19,919 nt of DNA. It comes from JBBQHM01 sp038323965. GTDB taxonomy: Bacteria > Verrucomicrobiota > Verrucomicrobiia > Chthoniobacterales > UBA10450. Made by a program: the position numbers and the translations under genes. Of the stretch, positions 1 to 6,466 are shown piece by piece. Location of the stretch: contig JBBQHM010000036.1 of the NCBI GenBank assembly GCA_038323965.1, forward strand, positions 1 through 19,919, read 5' to 3'. Numbering within the stretch: position 1 is the first letter of the stretch; each line of letters begins with the position of its first letter. Below the pieces are notes generated by a model. The model searched no databases. It worked only from the letters and a program-made list of their open reading frames with translations, and had not been told where the DNA came from.

Positions 1-658
1 CTGTCGTACAGCAGCCCTTTGCCTGCACAAGTCTGCAGCCAAAGACGCCGAAAATCGCGCCAAGCACCGGTGCAGTCAGATAAACCCACAATGCTTCCAG
101 ATGTCCCGAAATGAGAGAAGGAGCGAGCGAACGCGCGGGATTCATCGATGCCCCTGAGATCGGTCCCGCGAAAAGCGCCTCGAGCGCGATGACGGACGCG
201 ACGACAATCCCGGCCGTAATACCTTTTTCTTTGCCCCCGGTGGAGACGCCCAGAATTACAAACATCAGGATAGCGCTAAGGATCAACTCCAGGACGAAGG
301 ATTGCAGGGCGCCGGCGGCTGGAAGGGTTGCGCCCAGAGTTGCGTTGGCGGTGAAAAGAAAACGCAAAACGCTACTCGCGGCCAAAGCGCCGAGGCATTG
401 ACTCGCGATGTAGGGCAGCACGTCCACAGCGTCGAAACGACGCGCGATCCAAAAACCGATCGTCACCGCCGGATTGAGATGCGCTCCGGAAACGTCGCCC
501 AGCGTGTAGATCATCGCGAGCACGATCAAGCCGAAGGTAAGTCCGACGCCGACGTGCGAGACGCCACCGTTGGTCACCTGATCGATGACAATGGCGCCGG
601 TGCCAGCGAAGACGAGAGCGAAAGTACCGAACACCTCGGCCCCAAGGCGTCGGATCAT
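1..658 (-). CDS. MIP/aquaporin family channel, arsenic-associated (3' end cut by window)
   Basis: A membrane channel of the major intrinsic protein family, probably passing small uncharged solutes such as arsenite or glycerol. The frame is open from ATG 658 to the left edge with no stop, about 219 codons, so nearly all of a typical 230-aa channel is present. Both signature loops are visible: GAHLNPAVT (NPA at residues 62-64) and SGASMNPARS (NPA at 173-175, followed by R176). Hydrophobic helices flank them. By hand alignment to E. coli AqpZ the selectivity-filter positions read F42, A161, A170, R176. AqpZ has His at the second position, so this pore should be wider than a strict water channel. 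The C-terminal end in view has a Cys pair (KGCC). The ATG overlaps the arsC stop as ATGA, implying translational coupling. Together with arsC this matches the known ArsC/AqpS arrangement, in which the channel lets arsenite leave the cell. Substrate is inferred from context. Confidence 0.88.
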   Translation of the reverse strand, partial: MIRRLGAEVFGTFALVFAGTGAIVIDQVTNGGVSHVGVGLTFGLIVLAMIYTLGDVSGAHLNPAVTIGFWIARRFDAVDVLPYIASQCLGALAASSVLRFLFTANATLGATLPAAGALQSFVLELILSAILMFVILGVSTGGKEKGITAGIVVASVIALEALFAGPISGASMNPARSLAPSLISGHLEALWVYLTAPVLGAIFGVFGCRLVQAKGCCTT

Positions 659-1092
659 ACTGGGAGATGGCAATGCTGAGAACAGAAGTCTTTCACTGCT
701 TCGTCGATCGTCTTTAGAATCTCCCGTGTTTCCTTCATCTTTTCTTCGTGCGTCCCTGTTAACTTCGATGGGTCGCGAAAAGGCCAGTGCAATCGTTTTG
801 CCGGGCCGGGAAATACCGGGCAGCCTTCCGCTTCACCTTCACTGCAAACGGTGATGACGTATTCAAAGAGCGCGCCCGATTTCCAGACATCGAAGACGGC
901 GCGCGTTTCACTTTGCGAGATATCAATTCCCGTCTCGCGCAGTGCTTCCACCGCCAGCCGGTTGAGCGTTCCCGGCTCGAGTCCGGCGCTTTCGGCGCGA
1001 TAAAGCTCGCTGCAACGAAGGTTCATTAACGCTGCGGCCATCTGACTGCGCGCACTGTTGTGGACACAGATGAACAGGATTCGCTTTGGCAT
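655..1092 (-). CDS. arsC: arsenate reductase, thioredoxin-coupled (LMW-PTP fold)
   Basis: Cytoplasmic enzyme of 145 aa that reduces arsenate to arsenite using a cysteine relay recharged by thioredoxin. The low-molecular-weight phosphatase P-loop is at residues 9-16, CVHNSARS, with nucleophile C9 and R15. The two relay cysteines lie in VCSEGEAEGCPVFPG (C83 and C91), and the DP loop acid is D107-P108. Length and motif order match the family. The Cys pair makes arsenate reductase far more likely than a tyrosine phosphatase. It starts three bases after the stop of the L,D-transpeptidase gene and its TGA overlaps the ATG of the aquaporin gene, so it sits inside a tightly packed run of five genes. 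No arsR, acr3 or arsB is present in the window; the neighbouring channel is the only candidate exit route for arsenite here. Confidence 0.93.
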   Translation of the reverse strand: MPKRILFICVHNSARSQMAAALMNLRCSELYRAESAGLEPGTLNRLAVEALRETGIDISQSETRAVFDVWKSGALFEYVITVCSEGEAEGCPVFPGPAKRLHWPFRDPSKLTGTHEEKMKETREILKTIDEAVKDFCSQHCHLPV

Positions 1093-1095
1093 TCG

Positions 1096-1662
1096 TTAAT
1101 CCGCGCGCGCAAGCAGGCTCGGCTCCTCGGGCGGAAGAAATTCCGCAATTCGTTTTTGGGTAACAGTCACGTGTGTGCCGATATGCACGCGGTCATAAAG
1201 CGCGATGACATCGCGCGATTTCATGCGGATACACCCGTAACTTGCGGGCTGGCCGATCCGCCGTTCCTCGGGCGTGCCATGGATATAAATGCAGCGTTCG
1301 TGCGCGGCACCATTCTGGGTTTCCAAACCGCGCAACCAGATCACGCGCGAAACGATTGCATCACGACCGGGCGCATTCACAGCGATCAGTTCGCCTGTCG
1401 GAATGCGACTCTTGATCGCTCCTCCGGCCGAGAGGTGATCCCCGAATTTGCCCGAGACAAAGAGCGTGCCGAGAGGCGTGCGATAGCTCCCCACAGAATC
1501 GCCTACGCCGAACTTGGAAGTCGATACTGCGAATTGTGAAATGAGCTTGCCGCGTTCCAGTAACGCCAGCGTTTGGTCCGGCACGCTCACGACCAACTCC
1601 GGCGCCGCGAAGGCGCTGGAGTGCAGTGCGAGGAACGCGGCGATGAGCTTACTTAGCCTCAT
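1096..1662 (-). CDS. L,D-transpeptidase (YkuD domain), exported
   Basis: A 188-aa periplasmic enzyme expected to make or edit 3-3 peptidoglycan cross-links or to attach proteins to the wall. Residues 1-19 form a signal peptide (hydrophobic stretch LIAAFLALHSSAFA). The YkuD catalytic signature is present: H128 in IYIHGT and, 16 residues later, the nucleophile C144 in SYGCIRM. The start ATG at 1662 lies inside the last codons of the upstream coiled-coil gene (14-bp overlap) and no Shine-Dalgarno sequence is visible, so translation is probably coupled. It is followed by arsC after three bases. There is no LysM or other wall-binding domain. The exact reaction within the YkuD family cannot be told from sequence alone. 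Confidence 0.9.
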   Translation of the reverse strand: MRLSKLIAAFLALHSSAFAAPELVVSVPDQTLALLERGKLISQFAVSTSKFGVGDSVGSYRTPLGTLFVSGKFGDHLSAGGAIKSRIPTGELIAVNAPGRDAIVSRVIWLRGLETQNGAAHERCIYIHGTPEERRIGQPASYGCIRMKSRDVIALYDRVHIGTHVTVTQKRIAEFLPPEEPSLLARAD

Positions 1663-1972
1663 TCGCGACCAGCGGATGCAACTCTGAAATCAAGCAATCG
1701 ATTTTCCGCAAATCCTTGCGCCGGCCCTTGTCAGGCTTGAGCCGGCGTTTGCGCACCATCATGGAGAAATCGCGAACGCGGTGCAGTTGCTCTCGCGAAA
1801 GCTCTTCCGTTGGCGCGTAGGATTTTAAAGCCTCGCTGGCGGAGCGCAGCTCGCTTTCGAGTCGCGAAATATAGGCGCGGGACGTGGTGCGCAGTTCGCG
1901 GCGGAGCGCGAGTAACTCGAGCTGGAGGTGCCGGACCGGCGAGGTTTCGTGTTTCATGCGTTTCCTTTTCAT
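1649..1972 (-). CDS. small basic coiled-coil protein, unknown function
   Basis: A 107-aa protein with no family I recognise. It is rich in Arg, Lys, Glu and Leu, with heptad-like leucine spacing at about residues 15-55 (HLQLELLALRRELR and RLESELRSASEALK), so a coiled coil is likely. A second basic stretch (MVRKRRLKPDKGRRKDLRK) follows. There is no signal peptide or membrane segment, so it is probably cytoplasmic. ATG 1972 overlaps the stop of the metallophosphoesterase gene as ATGA, and its 3' end overlaps the L,D-transpeptidase start by 14 bp. Those overlaps on both sides are the best evidence that it is a real gene. A second in-frame ATG five codons later is a possible alternative start. 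Confidence 0.72.
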   Translation of the reverse strand: MKRKRMKHETSPVRHLQLELLALRRELRTTSRAYISRLESELRSASEALKSYAPTEELSREQLHRVRDFSMMVRKRRLKPDKGRRKDLRKIDCLISELHPLVANEAK

Positions 1973-2820
1973 GCGTTCAACTCCGAGAAAGCTGGCGACC
2001 GCAGGACGGTCCGACGGAAGGCGTTCCGCGGCCGATGATGGACGATCTCGATCGCGCCCGCGGCGTTTTCAATGAGGGCGGAGCAACTCTCGACCCAGTC
2101 GCCGCAGTTGTAGTAGGTGACCTTCCCGATCTGCCGGACGGACGCGCTATGGATGTGTCCGCAGAGGACGGCATCGACGCGGAATTTCGCTGCGTATTTG
2201 ACGACAGCTTCCTCGAACTTTCCGATGAAGCTCACCGCATCTTTGACGCGTAGTTTGACCGCAGCGCTCAAGGACCAGTAGCCGAGGCCGAAATGCCGAC
2301 GGATGAAATTTACGAGTGGATTCAGCGAGAGCAGGAAGGTGTAGCCAACGTCTCCGGCGAAGGCAAGCCACTTCACATTCTGCACCACGGTGTCCAGCTC
2401 GTGACCGTGAATGACGAGGATGCGCCGTCCATCCGCGGTGCGGTGAACGGCGTGTTTCTGGATCGTGATGTCGCCAAAGCGGCCGAGGAACTGCGCGACC
2501 TTCTCGTCATGATTTCCCGGGATATAAATCACGCGCGTGCCCTTCCTGGCTTTGCGCAGAATTTTTTGGATGACATCATTGTGCAGCTGTGGCCAGTAGA
2601 CGCCACGACGCATCGCCCAGATGTCGACGAGATCGCCCACGACGTAGAGCGTCTCGCATTCGTACTCTCGCAGGAAATCGAGGAGCATGGCGGCGTTGCT
2701 CCCGCGAGTGCCAAGATGCACATCGGAGATCCACGCCGTCCTGACCTTTCGGCGGTCGGGATTTTTTCCACCAATGCCTAAGGTCGGCATGGGTGGAGGA
2801 GCTTCGAGTGTAGCCGGCAT
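1969..2820 (-). CDS. metallophosphoesterase, LpxH/PlcP-like
   Basis: A 283-aa calcineurin-type metallophosphoesterase with the full set of metal ligands: DVHLG (D33, H35), GDLVD (D63), GNHD (N103, H104), HGHE (H138) and CGHIH (H221, H223), followed by YYNCGDWVES. The stretch YWPQLHNDVIQKILRKARK and the GYWSLSA segment match the group often annotated as UDP-2,3-diacylglucosamine diphosphatase. That group also contains the PhoB-controlled phospholipase PlcP of rhizobia, which removes head groups from phospholipids during phosphate starvation. The PHO-like repeats just upstream favour the PlcP role; LpxH in lipid A synthesis is the alternative. I chose ATG 2820. The frame is open to a TTG at 2862, but that start would lie only about 10 bp from the repeats, too close for a promoter and leader. 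The stop overlaps the next gene as ATGA. Confidence 0.85.
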   Translation of the reverse strand: MPATLEAPPPMPTLGIGGKNPDRRKVRTAWISDVHLGTRGSNAAMLLDFLREYECETLYVVGDLVDIWAMRRGVYWPQLHNDVIQKILRKARKGTRVIYIPGNHDEKVAQFLGRFGDITIQKHAVHRTADGRRILVIHGHELDTVVQNVKWLAFAGDVGYTFLLSLNPLVNFIRRHFGLGYWSLSAAVKLRVKDAVSFIGKFEEAVVKYAAKFRVDAVLCGHIHSASVRQIGKVTYYNCGDWVESCSALIENAAGAIEIVHHRPRNAFRRTVLRSPAFSELNA

Positions 2821-2872
2821 CTGTTTGCGTAAATCGTACGCGAACAACCCCGCCGCCGGCAAAGGTCGGATC

Positions 2873-2901
2873 GTTACATTCTTGTGACGAGGCCGTCACA
2901 T
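2873..2901 (-). promoter_or_regulatory. PHO-box-like array, three 11-bp-spaced repeats
   Basis: On the minus strand three heptamers follow each other at exactly 11-bp spacing: ATGTGAC (2895-2901), TCGTCAC (2884-2890) and ATGTAAC (2873-2879). All fit NNGTNAC and resemble the PhoB repeat CTGTCAT, which also has an 11-bp period. The array begins one base after the stop of the truncated cation transporter and ends 52 bases before the metallophosphoesterase ATG, a sensible promoter position. The last unit and its flank share the 10-mer TGTAACGATC with the array in front of the porin gene. No convincing -10 hexamer is seen. PhoB binding is inferred. Confidence 0.6.
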
Positions 2902-2902
2902 C

Positions 2903-3247
2903 TTAGACGATGCCCAAAGGCGACGTGCTCGGATGCACCCACAGCAAATAGGTTTGGGCAGACTGGCCAAGAATGTAAGTCGTGAGAGCGAAGAACGAGA
3001 TAGAGATCAGCCGAAGTGCCAGCTTGTCGTGAATGCCGCGCAACTGCCAGATGACCACGGTCGAAGCGCCAATCTCAACCAGCGAATCGAGGCCGAACCC
3101 GGCCAGTGCGACCGAATGCGCGGCGAAAGCCGCAACAAATACGATGACGGTTCCGACGACGTTCCACCCGAGCGTGAGATACTCGAGAACAAGTCCCCTT
3201 CTGAGCAATGTCTCAGCAGCAGTTACATTCCCCCCGAATCGCCGCAC
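2903..3247 (-). CDS. cation transporter, N-terminal half only (C-terminally truncated)
   Basis: This 114-aa frame encodes only the first half of a CDF-like cation transporter: LEYLTLGWNVVG, GFGLDSLVEIGASTVVIWQL and a third hydrophobic segment near SISFFALTTYILGQ. It aligns with the first half of its upstream neighbour (LTYITLGWMTIEG; AFGIDSVVELFSAAVLLWRL) and stops at SPLGIV, where the neighbour reads SAWGIV and continues for another 90 or so residues. After the TAA there is no remnant of the missing half; the PHO-like repeats begin one base later. It starts with GTG 3247, inside the end of the upstream gene (35-bp overlap), preceded by AAGAAGG at poor spacing; TTG 3208 is a weaker alternative. 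It is either a decaying duplicate or a half-size partner of the full-length protein. Function is doubtful. Confidence 0.7.
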   Translation of the reverse strand: MRRFGGNVTAAETLLRRGLVLEYLTLGWNVVGTVIVFVAAFAAHSVALAGFGLDSLVEIGASTVVIWQLRGIHDKLALRLISISFFALTTYILGQSAQTYLLWVHPSTSPLGIV

Positions 3248-3884
3248 GACCTTCTTTGATGAGGAACGGAATGAGCGCGAGTGCGGCCACGCTATCGAGC
3301 CACCACCAGCCGAAGAGCCGCGTCGCTGCCAGTCCCACCATCAAGACAATCGACAGATAGCCGCAGGTGATCGCTTCCATGGCATCGGCGCGCAAGGCTC
3401 GCGAGTTCAAGCGCGCTGCTACTTTAAACTTATAGCCAGCAAGGATTGGCATCCCGATCTTCGCTATCAAGCCAATGACGATTCCCCACGCGCTTTCATG
3501 CGTGTCCGTGACGCGTTTCACCAAAAACAATCCGTAGGCAGAGGTGCAAAGCACATAGACAACCAAGGCGTAGAGCGAGTAGCCGACCCAGCGGGCCGCG
3601 CGGCGTTCCACCGCCTCCACCCGGTACTCGTCCGCATGGCCGCTCGCCTCCACCTTCAGCCTCCACAAAAGAACCGCGGCGCTGAACAACTCCACCACGC
3701 TGTCGATGCCAAACGCTTCGAGCAGCAAGCTTCGGGATGCCCAGCCGAGAAGCAACGAGGCCGCGCCCTCGATCGTCATCCATCCGAGCGTGATGTAAGT
3801 CAGCCAAAGCGCGAAGCGGACATCGGCGCTGCGCTCGGCGCTAAACGTCACCGCACTGCGTGATGCGGCTTGAGCCTCGGTCAT
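3213..3884 (-). CDS. cation transporter (CDF-like), full length, cysteine-rich tail
   Basis: An inner-membrane protein of about 223 aa with five to six hydrophobic helices, likely a divalent metal exporter of the cation diffusion facilitator superfamily. Recognisable segments are LTYITLGWMTIEGAASLLLGW, the AFGIDSVVEL helix with its Asp and Glu, and WWLDSVAALALIPFLIKEG near the end. The protein finishes with ECNCC, a possible metal-binding tail. I chose ATG 3884 because AAAAGGA stands five bases upstream, one of the few good Shine-Dalgarno sites in the window. The frame also has ATG 3923, seven bases after the stop of the preceding gene, which would add 13 residues. It lies downstream of an outer-membrane barrel gene and a haem-binding membrane protein on the same strand, suggesting a shared transcript. 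The metal cannot be named from sequence. Confidence 0.85.
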   Translation of the reverse strand: MTEAQAASRSAVTFSAERSADVRFALWLTYITLGWMTIEGAASLLLGWASRSLLLEAFGIDSVVELFSAAVLLWRLKVEASGHADEYRVEAVERRAARWVGYSLYALVVYVLCTSAYGLFLVKRVTDTHESAWGIVIGLIAKIGMPILAGYKFKVAARLNSRALRADAMEAITCGYLSIVLMVGLAATRLFGWWWLDSVAALALIPFLIKEGRAAIRGECNCC

Positions 3885-3930
3885 GGCAATCCTTTTGTCG
3901 GTCTGAGTGTGGATCAATTCCATCGCCCAC

Positions 3931-4755
3931 TCAGAAACTGACGCCGTATTTCATTTTCACGAACGAAAACTGGTCGTTCGGCGCGCCGAACTGGATGTGT
4001 CGGAAGTAGGAGATGCCAACTATTTGCCGTTTTGTCACCGCGACGTTCACGCCGATCTCGTATTCCTGCTTCTGCGTCGGCTCGGGATCGAATTGGCCGA
4101 CGTTTTCGTAGCGGTGATAGCTTAGCTGCACGTTCCACGCCGGCGCGAAGCGGTACTCAAGCGTCCCCGAGAGATCGTAGAAGGGGCGGACGCCATCGAG
4201 TTTCTTCTCGCCGAGAGCAGCAGTCATGAGCGTGAGATTCTTGCCAATCGGCAGCGTGTAGGTTAATCCCGCGATCGCCCAGCCATACTCGTCGGGGAAC
4301 TTGAAGTTGTGGTGGTAGAGCAAACCGGCGCTCAGCCCGAATCCCGCCGCGATCGGCCGGTTATACATCAACTGCCCTTCGAACTTCGGTTCGTTGATAT
4401 TATGCCGCAGCTCTCCCGGCGGATCGCTGTTGTAAGAGCCATCGACGTAATACTCCAGTCGCGTATCGAAAGAACCGCCGAACGACGGCGCGTAGGAAAG
4501 GTTGAGCCGATGGCCGAGGGACGGCTTCGGATCGCCGAGGACCGAGACGCCAAAGGTCGCTTGATAGGAACCGGTGAAGGGATTTTGCGCGGGAGAGGCA
4601 GAAAGGGCGGGCGCCGTGTCCGGCTGCGCGGTCGCCGAAGGTTGCGAGGAACCTCCTTGCGCCTGCGCGAAATCCGCCACTCTGAGGGCCAGCGCGAGCA
4701 CGACGCTCCGCCACGCGGTCGCTTTACAATTTCGGTCCATCGAGGGCGATGGCAT
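3931..4755 (-). CDS. outer-membrane beta-barrel protein, unknown family
   Basis: A 274-aa exported protein that I cannot assign to a named family. The N-terminus carries a signal peptide (hydrophobic SVVLALALRVADFAQA, likely cut after AQA), then a Ser/Ala/Pro/Gln-rich linker to about residue 57. The rest alternates polar and aromatic residues in the way of transmembrane beta strands (LNLSYAPSFGG, RLEYYVDGSY, LEYRFAPAWNVQLSYHRY, QEYEIGVNV) and ends in KMKYGVSF, with the C-terminal aromatic residue used by the outer-membrane insertion machinery. ATG 4755 overlaps the end of the upstream ferric-reductase-like gene by 32 bp; ATG 4740 is an equally good start with a shorter positively charged region. 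The cation transporter follows downstream. A role in metal passage is possible only from context. Confidence 0.78.
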   Translation of the reverse strand: MPSPSMDRNCKATAWRSVVLALALRVADFAQAQGGSSQPSATAQPDTAPALSASPAQNPFTGSYQATFGVSVLGDPKPSLGHRLNLSYAPSFGGSFDTRLEYYVDGSYNSDPPGELRHNINEPKFEGQLMYNRPIAAGFGLSAGLLYHHNFKFPDEYGWAIAGLTYTLPIGKNLTLMTAALGEKKLDGVRPFYDLSGTLEYRFAPAWNVQLSYHRYENVGQFDPEPTQKQEYEIGVNVAVTKRQIVGISYFRHIQFGAPNDQFSFVKMKYGVSF

Positions 4756-5332
4756 TCGCGCGACGATACTTGATGAACAAGCGCCAGGCCGGGAAACAGA
4801 GCACGACCGCAGTCATCGCCAGCAGAAGCAGCTTCTCGGGCTCTTTGAAATCGAAGAGCTCGCCCGGCTTATATTCCGCCGAAATGAACAGCCCGTGCGC
4901 CAGACCGAGCGCGAGCAGGAGATACGTCCCGTAATGGAGTACGCGCCAGTAGGAAAACTTCATCCATTTGATCAGGAGCGAAGAGACCGCGACGATTGCG
5001 AGGACATAAAACGCGAGGCTGCCGAGTCCCGTATAGAAGGCTTGTTGCTGCGCGGAAAAGGGCACCAGCATTTGCCGGAGATTCAATCCACCGGTTGTCC
5101 TTGACGCGAAGAGCGTCGGAACCGGGTGGAGCAGGAACAACGCGGCGCCAATCAGAGCGAAGAGGCGATGGTAACGGAAGATGCGATTGCCTTTTAACCA
5201 GGCGAACTTCCGGCCCACTTTCGCGGTGAAGCGGGAAGACATCACCACCCCGCCCACGCTGCTGAAAATTAACAAACCAAGGCCGGCCAACCCGATCACG
5301 CGCGCCAACCACAAGAGACGATCTTCCGACAT
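4724..5332 (-). CDS. ferric-reductase-like transmembrane cytochrome b protein
   Basis: A polytopic inner-membrane protein of about 202 aa resembling the ferric-reductase transmembrane domain (the group that includes MsrQ/YedZ and the core of FRE/NOX enzymes). Hydrophobic helices occur at about residues 10-33, 59-75, 103-125, 135-155 and 168-186 (counted from TTG 5341). Four histidines lie as two pairs: H58 and H72 around one helix (RYHRLFAL, FLLHP) and H136 and H149 around another (VLHYG, LAHGL), the usual pattern for two stacked haems. No FAD or NAD(P)H domain is present, so an electron donor must come from elsewhere. ATG 5332 is preferred over TTG 5341. It is the first gene of the minus-strand block and overlaps the barrel gene by 32 bp. 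Redox support for metal handling is a contextual guess. Confidence 0.82.
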   Translation of the reverse strand: MSEDRLLWLARVIGLAGLGLLIFSSVGGVVMSSRFTAKVGRKFAWLKGNRIFRYHRLFALIGAALFLLHPVPTLFASRTTGGLNLRQMLVPFSAQQQAFYTGLGSLAFYVLAIVAVSSLLIKWMKFSYWRVLHYGTYLLLALGLAHGLFISAEYKPGELFDFKEPEKLLLLAMTAVVLCFPAWRLFIKYRRANAIALDGPKL

Positions 5333-5596
5333 CAACGGCAACGCTAGTGTGGTTCGGAAAGCTTCCTACTTACAATTTCGTCATCTACTGACGAGTCTTC
5401 GACACCTCGTAGTACAGACACAGCCTCCATGCTTTTCAGGTTCCAAAATTCCACTGCGGATCCCGTTCTTTAACGAAGCCGTTACAGGTTTGGAGTCTTC
5501 CTTGCGTCCAAGAACTCCCTCTGCTTTCTGCTCTACCCTGCGGCTCGTGACGAGGCCCTCATATTTTTCCGTCCAGGCTATGTTGTCGCAGCAACC
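5333..5596. other. intergenic region between divergent genes
   Basis: About 264 bp separate the minus-strand ferric-reductase-like gene from the plus-strand outer-membrane protein gene, so promoters for both should lie here. I see no convincing small gene, RNA gene or terminator. A short interrupted palindrome, GTCA-tctac-TGAC, occurs near 5381-5393. A single PHO-like heptamer (minus strand, near 5549) has no neighbours at 11-bp spacing and is not counted as a PHO box. Confidence 0.5.
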
Positions 5597-6460
5597 ATGA
5601 GCCGGTTATCCATTCGCCTCTTTTTATCCCTCCTCGCTTTGACGCATCTCGGCGCGCAGGAAAGCGAACGCCAGGAAGTAGTCGTCGCGGCCGATGCCGA
5701 TGAGATTTTAAGTGCCTACGGCGCCCCTCCGGACTTGTCGCATGGCCGCATCTCTACCCTGACCAAATCCTACGTGCTTTCGCCCTATAATTTTGAGCTG
5801 GAGGCTGGCTACACCGGCTCAGCATTCCGTCGGGGTGCGCCGGCACACCTGTTTACCCAAGAGGTGGAAATGGGATTGCCGGGGCGGTTCACCGTTGGCA
5901 TCCAGAATCAGACAGGACACTTCGAAGGAGAAACCGCGGAACGCAGTTTCACGCTCGAAGGCAGATACGCGCTGGCAAATTGGAACAAGCTTCCGCTCAA
6001 TCCTGCGATTTCCGCAGAGTATCGATTTGGTCTCGATGCCGCCTCTTCCGACTCGGGCGAAATCGCGCTCCTCATCTCCCATGATTTCCCGCACCTCATC
6101 GAGTGGGCGATGAATATCTTTGTCGATCGCGAGTTCGGCGGCCGGGAATCCACCAGCGCAGGCTTTGCCCAGAGCGTGGAAATTCCGGTGATTCTGCCGG
6201 ATGAAAAACTCGAGGTCGGGGTGGAAATGCAGTATCGAAGCGGGGGCGAATCCGCGGGCGCGATGCGTTCCACCAAAGGTCTCGCGGTCGGTCCCACCCT
6301 CGCGTATCGCCCGACAAAATCGGCGCGGCTCGATCTATCTCCGCTTCTCGGATGCTTGGAGCACGCGCCCGCACTCCAGGTCTTCGCCGTGCTATCCTTT
6401 TCGTTCGGCGGATCAGGCGCTGGGGATGCAGAAACGCCGGCGTCAGCCCGCGCCCGTTAG
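5597..6460 (+). CDS. exported outer-membrane-type beta-strand protein, unknown function
   Basis: A 287-aa protein with a clear signal peptide (residues 1-20, IRLFLSLLALTHLGA) and then mostly amphipathic beta strands: NFELEAGYTGSAF, FTVGIQNQTGHF, RSFTLEGRYALANW, AISAEYRFGLDAA, LEVGVEMQYRSGG, LQVFAVLSFSFGG. An early segment, LSAYGAPPDLSHGRIST, looks conserved in style but I cannot name the family. A barrel in the outer membrane is the best structural guess; the tail after the last strand is a short Ala/Arg-rich extension, so the terminal aromatic signal is not at the very end. It stands alone on the plus strand, convergent with the PstS-like gene. No Shine-Dalgarno sequence precedes the ATG. 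Confidence 0.72.
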   Translation: MSRLSIRLFLSLLALTHLGAQESERQEVVVAADADEILSAYGAPPDLSHGRISTLTKSYVLSPYNFELEAGYTGSAFRRGAPAHLFTQEVEMGLPGRFTVGIQNQTGHFEGETAERSFTLEGRYALANWNKLPLNPAISAEYRFGLDAASSDSGEIALLISHDFPHLIEWAMNIFVDREFGGRESTSAGFAQSVEIPVILPDEKLEVGVEMQYRSGGESAGAMRSTKGLAVGPTLAYRPTKSARLDLSPLLGCLEHAPALQVFAVLSFSFGGSGAGDAETPASARAR

Positions 6461-6466
6461 AGCCTG

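Noticed and set aside
302..679. Plus-strand frames opposite the aquaporin gene
   Set aside because: The minus strand has both NPA boxes in a continuous open frame, so these are shadows.
2821..2862. TTG start of the metallophosphoesterase at 2862
   Set aside because: It is about 10 bp from the PHO-like array, leaving no room for a promoter, and adds non-conserved residues.
3033..3863. 276-aa plus-strand frame opposite the cation transporters
   Set aside because: Antisense shadow; composition is rich in Arg, His and Gln, with no recognisable domain, while the minus strand encodes clear membrane proteins.
5540..5560. Possible PHO heptamer (TCGTCAC on the minus strand) before the orphan barrel gene
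   Set aside because: No second heptamer stands at plus or minus 11 bp; it shares GGCCTCGTCAC with the 2884 region but lacks the repeat structure.
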